In this document: one piece after another, positions 12,634 through 22,878 of the stretch
How positions within the stretch are numbered: position 1 is the stretch's first letter
How the letters are laid out: each line of letters begins with the position of its first letter
NCBI GenBank assembly: GCA_025786725.1
Contig: JAHLTZ010000020.1
Location: 186,001 to 250,000 of the forward strand
Direction of reading: 5' to 3'
Origin: Syncephalis fuscata
Lineage: Eukaryota; Zoopagomycota; Zoopagomycetes; Zoopagales; Piptocephalidaceae
DNA length: 64,000 nucleotides
Notes under the pieces: generated by a model
What the model was told of the DNA's origin: nothing
What the model saw: only the letters and a program-made list of their open reading frames with translations
The model's database searches: none
Position numbers and translations under genes: made by a program

Positions 12634-14308
12634 CAACTATATGTAATAAAACAGCTTTTTACAAACCTGTATTTTTATTATTGTCAGCAATAATTTTAAG
12701 ATAGCTATAAGCTTTAAAGCTGTGATGGTATATTGCTATTATAATATGATATGCTTATCGCTGGCTAAGCGATTACATCTGTTTTGAATATAACTCGAGA
12801 TATAGCTGCAAACTATATATATACAAATCTTTAATACGTTAGATTTAAATACAAGTAATCGACTTATATATTACTAATCATATTTATTAAAATATAACTA
12901 AGAGCAATTTTGAAAAATGTTTATTTTTAAATTTTTTCATAATAAATTACAATTTTAAATAAGCATAAATAAAATTATTAAATTATTAAATCTTTTTATT
13001 AAGAAAATCTACCAAATATCTACTGAACTATTTAAAAAAGTTATATTTATTAGTATCGAAGGGCTAAAGGTTGCCATTGACGAGTTTAAGCTTTTTAACA
13101 ATTGTAAATGATGTTGCTGCATTCTCAAATGTAAAACCAAAAAATGTACAAGTAAAGTATCAAGTGCTTATTTGATTATTTATTATACACTTACTTGTAA
13201 TAAAATGATGTAATATTGATTAATTAACTAAAGGAAGAAAAGAAATAGAATTAGTAGCTTAATCAAATGTTTTAATATTAATTTAATAAAAATATTATTA
13301 GCATCAAATGATTTTAACTTTTAATAGTAGCTTAGATTAACATATTTATAACAAAAGTCGTAATTGTATAAATTTGATAATAAGCTAAAATGAATTGGAT
13401 TATAAAAGTCATAATTATTATGATTTGCGTAACAGTATTATGCATTTAAAATATTATTGAATAATAAAAGCTAAAAAGCTAAAAATCCCTGATGGAAAAA
13501 ATTGCCTAATGAGAAAAAAGTTAATTACAATAAATGCAACAATTTTAATTTGAAACTGCTTATTTACGTAGCTTAGTTAATTGTAGCAATGTTAACAACA
13601 ATGCTAATCGTGGTTTATTTGTTAAAAGACTTTCAACAATACACTTGTGGTAAATGCATTTAAAAAACACAATACAAAATATGCTACGTAAAAATTAGCA
13701 CTAATAATGTTAAAGCAAACGTTTTTATTAAAGAGCAAATACAAACTAATAATGAAATAGCTATAAAAAAGAAGCGTGTCATTAAAGAGTATTCAAGCCA
13801 CGGCAAACTTTATTACAAGAAAACGAGGTGTGATGTAAATAAAGAATGATTTAATTAATAAAAATTTAAAAAATTTACATGCAGAACATTTTTCTAATTA
13901 AAATTAAAAACGGTGTATTTTCAAAATTCTCCATTAAATATTGGTAAAATCAAAAAGCAAAGACAGAGTATGACACTGTACGTGCATATTCTACAGTTTT
14001 ACAGATGCAAGAAAGTTAATTGGTTCAAATCAGCAAAGGTTTTTCTATCTGCCTATGGATGGCACACATATTACTAGTTATTACATTGAATATAGCCCAT
14101 CCACCAATAGTTACAGTTTCATATCTAAATAAATATCCTTTTCTCATTCAATGCGTTTACAGCTCTTTATATTACAACTCTTTATTCTCGTTTCTATATC
14201 ATTGATAGCTATTCAAGTTTATGTATTTGCCGTTAATAGTGTCTTTTCAAACATACCAATAAAGTATACCTAAGTCTAGCAAAGTAGTATATGCACACGA
14301 AACCCGCC
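12634..14308. other. Very AT-rich spacer between duplicated genes
   Basis: Extremely AT-rich DNA with no frame I can support. From about 13945 to 14308 it matches the upstream flank of copy 1, including the region just before the start codon (CACACGAAACCC...CCAT). The direct duplication therefore begins well upstream of the coding sequence. The 12640-12815 part is the 3' flank of copy 1 and reappears nearly unchanged after copy 2 (15910-16085). Confidence 0.6.
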
Positions 14309-15906
14309 ATGAGTTTGAATATCCTACCTCAAGTATGTCTGTCTATTTTAAATATTATATGGTTTATGATATATAATATACTACTTTAGGGCGACCTATT
14401 GACATGCAAAACAAACGGTCACTTGGTTATAGCGCTTAATCGTCCCAAAGTATTCAACGCGTTAAATCTGAAAATGATATGTGATATTAAAGCGCATCTT
14501 TTGGTAAAAAAACATCAACAAACAAAGCATTGAAATGTCGATTTTATTAACAATAAATTATAATAGGAGTTTGAGCAATTTAATGCCAATAAAATAATTG
14601 TAATGAAATCAAGCCATCCTAAAATGTTTTGCTCAGGAGGAGATATTAAAGGTAAAAGTTAGTTGCATAACTTAATATTATCATTAATAATATAAATAGA
14701 TATAATGAGGAAATTAAAAGCCAAAGACCCGACAGCTTTTGGCTATACTCGAGAACAATACCAGCTTAATCACCTTATCGGTACATTAAAAAAGCCATAT
14801 GTTGCTATAATTGATGGCTATACCAGTAAGTAATTATTAAAGGCTGTATATCGTATTAATGGTGTTATTACATAGTGGGTAGTGGAATAGGATTATCGGT
14901 CCATGCACCATTCAGAATTAGCACTGAAAATACAGTGGTTGCAATACCTGAGACCAAGATAGGCTTTTTCCCTGATGTTGGTGCTAGTTTTTTCTTGCCT
15001 CGTATGGATGGAGAAATCGGCATCTATTTGGGTCTCACCGGTGCTCGACTTACAGGCGAGGATGCATTGTGCGTGTAAAAGCTAGCTTGTATAAACAGTC
15101 GGTTAACATCGTGATTAGACATGCTGGATTTGCTACACACCACGTGCAGTCCAAACAGCTGCCTGAATTAGAAAATGCACTTATTAGTTTAGCATCTGCT
15201 GACATCGAATCTGTTCAAGCAACAATCGAGAGGTTTTCAGCCAAGTCTACTGAAAAGCCGTACTCACTTGAACCTCATCGCGCAGCCATCGATCGGTAAT
15301 TAATATTGCATTAAGTCATTACTTTATTAACATGTGTGCTGTGCAGTTGTTTTAAATTTGAGTGCTTGAAGGAAATCTGCAAGGCTCTGGAAAATGAAAA
15401 TACGCCATGGGCTAAAGCAACACTCGAAATGTTACATCAAATGTCACCAACTAGCACTCAGGTAATTAACAAGCAAATTACACAACTGAAATTTAATCTG
15501 CATTTTAGGTGGGGTTATTGCATTTGCGTGCGGCTAGAAGCATGAGTTTTGCGGAGGAAATAATAAATGAATACGATTTAGCTCAAAAATGCCTGGTGAG
15601 TTGGTGTGAATTACTATAAAAAAGCTTTAATTAATCAAACAAAAGCCATATCCCGACTTTTGTGAAGGCGTCACAGCACTACTGGTGGAGAAGCGACCAG
15701 CAGTCTGGTCACCTGCCACCATTGCCGACTTGTCTCTAGAACATATCAAGCAAGAGTATTTTATTAAAAGATCAGCTGAAAAGCTGGTTTTGCTAAACGA
15801 CTGTGACTATAAGCAGTATCCCTATGCTAGAATGGGATCGAATAGCAAGAATTCTGTATTGCAGCTATCGCCAAAACATAAAAGAAATGCGCAAGCCAAT
15901 CTTTAA
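14309..15906 (+). CDS. 3-hydroxyisobutyryl-CoA hydrolase-like (enoyl-CoA hydratase fold), copy 2
   Basis: Nine exons in phase: 14309-14332, 14390-14503, 14567-14651, 14700-14825, 14876-15074, 15119-15295, 15347-15461, 15509-15595 and 15646-15906, giving 395 residues. The crotonase/HIBYL-CoA hydrolase signature is clear: NRPKVFNAL near the start, FCSGGDIK for the CoA/oxyanion region, [19 protein letters not shown], then IPETKIGFFPDVGASFFLPR with the catalytic Glu and Asp characteristic of HIBCH. This is followed by [12 protein letters not shown] and ATHHV, and the C-terminal half is typical of the family. The reaction releases 3-hydroxyisobutyrate from its CoA ester in valine breakdown. Length is close to the usual 380-400. 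There is no obvious mitochondrial presequence; the C-terminal tripeptide ANL is only weakly PTS1-like, so location is open. Confidence 0.88.
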
Positions 15907-16560
15907 CAACTATATGTAATAAAACAGCTTTTTACAAACCTGTATTTTTATTATTGTCAGCAATAATTTTAAGATAGCTACAAGCTTTAAAGCTGTGATG
16001 GTATATTGCTATTATAATATGATATGCTTATCGCTGGCTAAGCGATTACATCTGTTTTGAATATAACTCGAGATATAACTGCAAGCCGAATACACATGAT
16101 ATTATATGGTGCGGTAACTATAATGGCCAAAATAGAGCGTTATAATTATTCTCATTTGCTTATTCAATAAAATGCACTGTTTGGTAACACGTTTTTACTA
16201 TTTTTTATTTGATAAAGGGTGGTTAAACTATTTGGATAAAATGTTTCGTTCCTATATGACACGTGCTATCGGGGTCACATTTTATAACGGCCACTAGTAT
16301 TCTATCTTTTTTTGGACAATCCACGTTTTACAATTTCGTAAATAGTAGTAAATAATATAAACTGATACGATTTCCATTTCTATATTTTATTTATAGCAGC
16401 ACATTTAGATTCTAGGTTCTACTGAGTTTCAGACATATATATATATATGACAATAAAATGACGCATTCTTATTTCTCAAAGATAATAATTGTCTTCTCAT
16501 TTTCCATAAACACAGCTGCATCTTTTCTTGAATTTTTTATTTATCTAATCGTTGTTTAAT
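15907..16560. other. Spacer before the secreted kinase-like gene
   Basis: The first 180 nt are the end of the duplicated segment. The rest is AT-rich with no frame I can support, including a short AT dinucleotide run near 16435-16450, and presumably contains the promoter of the gene that starts at 16561. Confidence 0.5.
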
Positions 16561-17884
16561 ATGACTAAATTTATTTCTTTTAACGCTATATCTAATTACG
16601 CTTTGTTGACACTTTTCAGTGTATCACTGGCAAATGCTATCGGGGCAGAACTCGGTGGTGAGTGTGCATGCCTGCTTTAAATACGCAGCTTTATTAAAAC
16701 ATTATCAATTGTAGCTGAACTCAATGATAGCAATCCTGGCTATGCCTATTTCAAAGAATTCAGTGCACTTAAAAAACATGATTTCACATTAATTGAATGG
16801 ATTGGTGGAGCATATGGAGTCAGCCTTGGCGATGTTGAATGGAGAGGCGAACGCAGGTTTTTAAAATGTTCACAGACTAGTCTAACGTTACGCGAGAATG
16901 TGGTGTTTGATGTAAGAATTCAGAATGTTTATTAGAAATTGGCTGACCACAGAAATAGACACTAAAAGCGGTGGAAGGCCAAATTAAAGGCGATATAGCA
17001 AAAGGCAGAGCTTACATCCAACAGCCAATACATAGATTTGAAATACCCGGATCACCCGGTAGTCAAAGCAATAATGTTTGCTATATTTACTCATTTGTTG
17101 AAGGTAAAGAGTTGAACGAATTTAGCGACAAGAAATCATGGATAAACAAGGCTTTATTTCTTCCACAGGTGTTTTATCAAGTGGCCCAAGGTATGTAGCA
17201 ATATTGTAACCTGTATATTGCCACTAATAATAACTAGGTGTCATGTATTTACGCCACGTCAACTTAATTCATAACGACTTGGAGCGCAAAAGTAGGTTAT
17301 CATTATTTATCTATATCGTTACCTAACTATTTTAAATAGATATTCTTGTTAAACATGTATCAGAAGCAAAAACACTAAAAGCAACTATTATCGATTATGA
17401 CATTTCTCAGCTAGCGGTCAACAAAGGCTTTTTAGTTACAAAAAAGTTGGTGTCAGTAAACGGTTTGAGCGCTTCTCCTTCACGTAGTCTATGCACTAGA
17501 GACAATAAAGACCTATCCAAAAAAATATTCAGGTCGATTACCGGCATTTTCCCGTCTCTCTTTGGTGCCGATGATAATGCTATGCTCAATGCGTTGCTAG
17601 AAATCTTCCGACTAGTCGCACGAACATCATGGCGATCAGAACGAAATCAATCGAAGATGTTGGAGAAGCTAAAAGAAGAGTTTAGGAAAAATTATGAAAA
17701 TCCTGAAGCTACAATACTAAAACTTCCAACTGTATTTGATGTAGCAGCAGCAAAAGGCCTACTTAATCTTCTTGAATTTATGGTTTTAATAAGCGACAGC
17801 AACAAAGTAGGCTGCACAATCCCAGTTGAAATGTTAGCACCTACACCTATCGTTGAAAAGATAAAACAACCAGTAAAACAATAA
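16561..17884 (+). CDS. Secreted protein-kinase-like protein with intact catalytic residues
   Basis: Five exons: 16561-16657, 16715-16911, 16959-17190, 17238-17291 and 17340-17884, giving 374 residues. Residues 1-26 look like a signal peptide ending ...SVSLANA. A divergent kinase fold follows. A Gly-rich segment IGGAYGVSLG lies at about 62-71, the putative VAIK-type Lys83 is in RRFLKCS, and the catalytic loop LIHNDLERKNILV at about 185-197 holds Asp189 and Asn194 in standard spacing. IIDYDIS at 210-216 supplies Asp212 in place of DFG. HRD is HND, as in aminoglycoside-phosphotransferase and other atypical kinases. The C-terminal 150 residues are unlike normal kinase C-lobes and end Lys/Pro-rich (EKIKQPVKQ). 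There is no transmembrane segment after the signal. It may act in the secretory pathway or outside the cell; the substrate is unknown. A lipid or small-molecule kinase is also possible. Confidence 0.7.
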
Positions 17885-18064
17885 TGCAATATATTTAAAT
17901 AAATCCTAACTAGTATTTAATAATAATAAGCAAATTAATAATACTTTTGATATTTTTATTGTGCAAAATGTTTAATTTAATTACTTGCAGGTTTATTAAA
18001 TACTAATAAACATAGTTAGAACATTAGATAAATACTTTTACTATAATATGGGCGCTACTTCACT

Positions 18065-19190
18065 TTGAGTTCCTAGCTTCAAACTAGAATAAAAACATCA
18101 ATAACTCGAATAATAAATCATTGATTAGTTTTTACTACTAAGAAGTGGTATTTGTTGAAGTAGTATCATATTAACTTTGATTGAATTAATCAGTGTCTTA
18201 ATTAATATGCACTATTTCCAATATTCAACATTAGTGTTAATAAAATTAAATAGTGTTTCATTTTACTTACAATAAAATAATACATTTAATTATGATGTTG
18301 ATGCAACAATGTTAGTTTGATTTCTTATAATAGTAGGTGGTAAGAAATCAGAAGGTCTTGGTTCACCACTAGCCATTGTACTGAATATACTGTGCATGTT
18401 TCTACTAGCATTAACATTGCACTATTTATTCATTCATATAAACCATTGGTCTATTGCTTCATCTCTTAGAATATGATTATACTTCATTATTTTAATAATG
18501 ACATCTTCTATGACTACACCTGTCTTTATGAAACATCGACTTTGATTGTATTTCCTATTACATTCAGTAATTTATTGGTAGTATGCTCTATAACAATGAC
18601 TTTTAGTATTAAATGGCTTTAATGTTTCTACTGTATCTTGACTTCTACATTTTTTATTTACTCCTTTCACCCCTTCACTTTTAAATACAATTAAACATTC
18701 GCTCATTACTATAACATGTATAATATTACATCCAACATTAGTTCACTTATGTGTAATTATCAGTATAATATGTAATTAGTTGGTTATCTTTATTATTGCT
18801 TAATATATATATACATTGTCATTATGATATTAATTGTTCAAATGCCATTTATTTAGCCAGATTGGCTATAGGAAAAGTGATTGTTTAATAAACAACATCT
18901 ATAATAATTATATTAATATTGATCTTACATCACAAATATGTCCAAAATACACTAGTAGAATATTAGAAAGTAGAAAAGATCATTCAAACGCAAGAATCCA
19001 TGCTGTACGTAGATGCAACGACTGCGGAACGATATGAAATTGCGATCATATGGCTTTTATTAATATTCGATCAATCTTTCTACGCATGACTAGCAACAAC
19101 AATAATCGACCTCAAATGTTTCAATAGAATTAAACAGTATGTCACATTATTTATTTAATTAATTTATTAACAATATTTTAATAGAAAATA
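18065..19190 (+). repeat. Dispersed repeat, interrupted copy
   Basis: Sequence 18065-18310 (from the AATAACTCGAATAATAAA region through ATGATGTTGATGCAACA) and 18955-19190 (from GTAGAATATTAG through CTCAAATGTTTC) align in order with one continuous stretch at about 51605-52010. Scattered substitutions and small gaps separate the copies. The copy here is interrupted by about 640 nt lacking from the other. I see no coding function or terminal repeats in the shared part. Confidence 0.65.
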
Positions 19191-19549
19191 ATATAACTAT
19201 GTTGTACATAATAATGGCATAACTTCGATTGGAACGAATTGTGCTTTGAGGGCAGATGTGGGAGCAAAGTAAAATGCAACCATAGCCTTTTAAATAGTGT
19301 AAAATATCATTTGATTTTCTTGAAACATTTAAGACCGATCATTGTTGGCCATGTGTAGGAAGATTAATTGAATATTAATAGAAGCCATATGCTTGATTCC
19401 ATATTATTCCGCAATTGTTGTTGTTGCGCTAATATATACATGCTATGTATTATTCCATTTTTAGCTTTTAGCTTTTAGTACTTGTTAGTTGAATTAAATA
19501 AACTGTATCATCATATAAAATATTGTGTCTCATTTAACATCATTATAGT

Positions 19550-20250
19550 ATGGTTTGGGGACAAATGACTATTTTTATTAACATTCGAATCTATTGAACA
19601 TGATGATGAATGGTGAGTGACATCAATCATCAAATACTCATCATTATAAATCCATTATTCAGTATACATGTATAATCTATTCACCTATATCATTTCCATT
19701 CCATGATATATTAGACACATTTTATTGTTTATATGCACCAATACACTTCATTCGTTCCCCTTATTGCGCTATATACACTATAAATTTAACAGAGTTATTA
19801 TGCTTTCTTACCATACATTTGTCATTTTATATACTGCTTTATTGTTTTATTGTCTACTAACTACGCACTATTTATTATAGTTGGCCTTTTGGTGCTAGCT
19901 ATATTATTGGTCAATCTCAGCTTATTAAGCTTTATGTACTTGCAACCTATAGCAAATACAATGTGTTTAATATACCATAGAATAATAATGATATAGGTGA
20001 ATAGATTATATATGTGTACTGGATAATAGATCTACAATGATGAGTATTTGATGACTGATGTCACTCACCACCCATCATCATGTTCAATAAATTGGATGTT
20101 GTTGGATGTTAGTCATTTGACCACTAAAAAGCAATAAATGTAATAATGTAGTGATTAAATAAAACCCCCACTTGTCCTATGTTCAATAGATTGAATGTGC
20201 AGTGCAATTACGCGAATGTTATTAAAATAGTCATTTGACCCCCAAATCAC
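19550..20250. mobile_element. Inverted-repeat (MITE-like) element or nested pair
   Basis: The arm at about 19559-19698 (starting GGACAAATGACT) matches the reverse complement of about 19985-20122 at roughly 85% identity, including a TGATGATG...GGTGAGTGACATCA block and an AATCTATTCACCTATATCAT block. About 290 nt separate the arms. A further partial right end lies at about 20185-20245, whose complement shares GGGGTCAAATGACTATT and AACATTCG with the left arm. No transposase is visible, so this resembles a non-autonomous element. Target-site duplications could not be fixed by eye. Confidence 0.55.
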
Positions 20251-20910
20251 ATTAAATGACTAATAGATTGTTTAATGTAAAAATAGATATCTTCATTTAA
20301 TTAATAATTAATGTAATATATACAATCCATAATTTAAATGGTATTGTACATAAAAAGACTATGAACAAACTGAAATACAGATGAGGGAGTTGCTTAAGTG
20401 GTGGAATAAAAGAAAAAATAAAAATCAATTACATAAAAGCAAATATAATTATAGAATATATCAACAGTAGAACAATGAGTGTAATAATAATGACAAACAG
20501 CAGACAATAAAGACAAGTATATTCATAGAACAATGTCACTGGTAAAATAAGAAGTATGGATGCCAATGCATAAACAAATGCCATTATCATAGAACATGAT
20601 ATTATAATTGACAGCTAAACTTTAAGCATTAAATTCAGTATATAAGCAACATTGTTTATTGAATGTTAAATAAAATACTTGTAAGCATATTTATTCTAAA
20701 CTACGTCTTGTATATATAATTAAATAGTGATCCACGAAAAGGGAAAGAAAAAGTGTTAGTGTAAATGGTTATACCAATATAATCACCACAGAGAACGCGG
20801 GATTGTTCCAGTGACTTTTTAGATTTTGAATGTAAGTTTTATTTAAATGTTTAAAATTATTACTAATACAATGTTCTATTACATTTAATTCTATTCTATT
20901 CTATTTAACA

Positions 20911-22737
20911 ATGATTGGTAGTACTCCCATTGCAGCTGTTCGACTATCCGAAACGTCAAACTTTGACCTATTAGTCAAGCTAGAATACCGGAATCCCACC
21001 GGTTCAATTAAGGATCGTGTTGCCGACTGGTATCTAAAAGGTAAGAAGTCAGCGTAGATATACAAGTATTATTGACGTCAACCGTTTAGAGCTCCAGACT
21101 AAAGGACAATTTGGCGCGCCCTCAACTCTTGTCGTTCCAACCACTGGCAATCTTGGTAAGTATAGCATTCCTAAACTAAAAATGCGCTAACCGACTATAT
21201 ATATATTAATATATCAATTAAAGCAATTGCTCTTGCGGCGCGTTCTCGCCAATTTGGCTTCAAAGTGATTGCTGTCGTGCCAGAAAGTACAAGTTTCGAC
21301 CGAATTCACTTACTAAAAGCTCAAGGCGTCGAAATTGTACGCACTCCTAATGTACGACGTGCCTCAGAAGAAAGTTGCTTTGCCGTAGCTCGTCGTATTG
21401 CCTCTGGACTGACTAACGGGTGCTTATTGACGAGGTAACATTGAAGGTAGTTTATATAAAACATATAACTAACCAATGGTCACTATTTAGACTGAAGACT
21501 CAATTTCACCGCGAGATGTCTATCGCACAATGAGTCAAGAGATTATTAATATTTGCCCTGAAATGGATGTATATTTGTGGGGGTTGAATCAGGCAGTAAG
21601 TGAAGGAAAAACATGACGTCAACCAAGTGTATAATGTTAATTAGGTGCCCTTCATGGACTTAGCATGTCATTAAGAAGTAAATATTCTAATCTTAAGGTA
21701 ATTAAATCCAGTAGCATGTTATATTTTTATTAATTGCTATACAGGTGGTGGGTGTGTTACCAGATGGTGCTACATTTGAAGAAAAGAGTAAAAGTATAAT
21801 CCAACAGGTAAAATTAAAATATATATTTATATATGCCAACTATATTTAATATGATAATTCTATTAGACTTGGAAAATTGAAGATATTGGCACTCAAGCTA
21901 CTACACCACATATTGCCCAGGCATCTGTCGATCAATGGGCTTATATATCTGATCGTGATGCTTATTCTACCGCACGTGAACTTATTCGTGAATATGGCAT
22001 TTTAGGCGGTAATAATCATAATCATAATAATTAATAGTATTTATTATATAACTAATATGTAAGTATAAATATAAATATAGGTCCATCAGGTGGTGCAGTG
22101 GTGGCTGCTGCTCGTGAATATCATACAGCAAATAAGAAGCATAAGTTATTTGCTATTATTAATGATTCAGCCACATTCTATCCATCCACTTTATTAAACG
22201 ATGAATGGTTAATGGCCAATGATGTGGCAGGTGCCGCATTACTACGAGAGATTCAACATCAAGCACTAGAAAAATACCGCGGTGTAAGTTACTCTTTAGC
22301 GATAGTATTATGACTTACAGCAATATTAGGCGAGTGTTGAAGATCTTCAATTATCGGCGGCTGTGACAATACGTGAAACAATGTCACTGGCCGATGCATT
22401 GGATCAAATGACTGAAAGAGAATTTTCTCAATTACCCGTACTTGATGAACATCGTAAAATGATTGGATTTGTCTATGATGCTGATCTTCGTGCCGTTCTA
22501 GACAGCCAACAAGCAGCACCCGCTGATCCAGTAAAGCAATGGATGCATCGCTTCTCTGGTGGTAGTCGTCGTTGCTACCAAGTCATTACACCGGATACAC
22601 CATTAGCCGAATTGGCTTCATTCTTTGAACGACACAGTGCTGCATTTGTGACAGATATCCAGCGTCGTTGGTGTCTAGGTGTAGCAACTAAATATGATCT
22701 TATTCGATTTTTGACTGGTCGAGGACAAATAGTTTAA
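20911..22737 (+). CDS. Cystathionine beta-synthase (PLP fold plus CBS-domain pair), two frame breaks
   Basis: Nine exons: 20911-21040, 21090-21155, 21224-21446, 21491-21595, 21645-21697, 21745-21807, 21867-22008, 22081-22283 and 22330-22737, about 464 residues after allowing one missing base in each of exons 3 and 4. The fold-type II PLP signature is at the very start (IGSTP, then NPTGSIKDR with PLP Lys34). VVPTTGNLAIALA is the phosphate-binding loop region, and GPSGGAVVAAA lies near the catalytic-domain end. The last 130 residues form a CBS pair (RETMSLADALDQM..., LPVLDE...GFVYDADL, then VITPDTPLAELASFF...). The enzyme condenses serine and homocysteine in transsulfuration. There is no N-terminal haem extension, as in yeast. 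Breaks fall at GGG near 21418 and GGGGG near 21580; restoring one G at each gives the expected frame and phase. Confidence 0.87.
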
Positions 22738-22878
22738 TAATCTAATTGATTTTATTCATTAATAAATACATTACTGATATAAAGATCATTCAAATAGTAA
22801 ATAAATAATATTTCATATTTTATTACAATTATTATAATAGCTTTTATATTTTATTTATATAGCTATAATACTTTGTTA

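Larger units (their letters stand above)
10690..16085. repeat. Direct duplication of a roughly 2.1-kb hydrolase segment
   Basis: The unit at about 10690-12815 is repeated at about 13945-16085 in the same orientation. The 5' flank and first four exons have diverged at scattered sites and introns. The stretch from about 11727 to 12707 matches 15000-15980 base for base as far as I can read, and similarity fades at about 12815/16085. The sharp change in divergence suggests gene conversion or unequal exchange after the original duplication. Confidence 0.8.
17885..20910. other. Repeat-rich gene-poor spacer
   Basis: Three kilobases without a supportable gene. It contains a split copy of a dispersed repeat (18065-18310 and 18955-19190), about 640 nt of other sequence between those halves, an inverted-repeat element (19550-20250), and a short stretch at about 20837-20905 that recurs near 52012-52075. 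Everything else is AT-rich, and the few frames are short and lack domains. Confidence 0.6.

Noticed and set aside
18834-19037. 67-codon plus-strand frame
   Set aside because: It overlaps the dispersed repeat at its 3' end, and the frame is not kept in the other repeat copy near 51.8 kb, so it is not a conserved protein.
9306-21590. Programmed -1 frameshifting as explanation for the broken frames
   Set aside because: The break sites share no X-XXY-YYZ slippery heptamer or downstream structure I can see, and they occur in unrelated genes, so sequence error is simpler.
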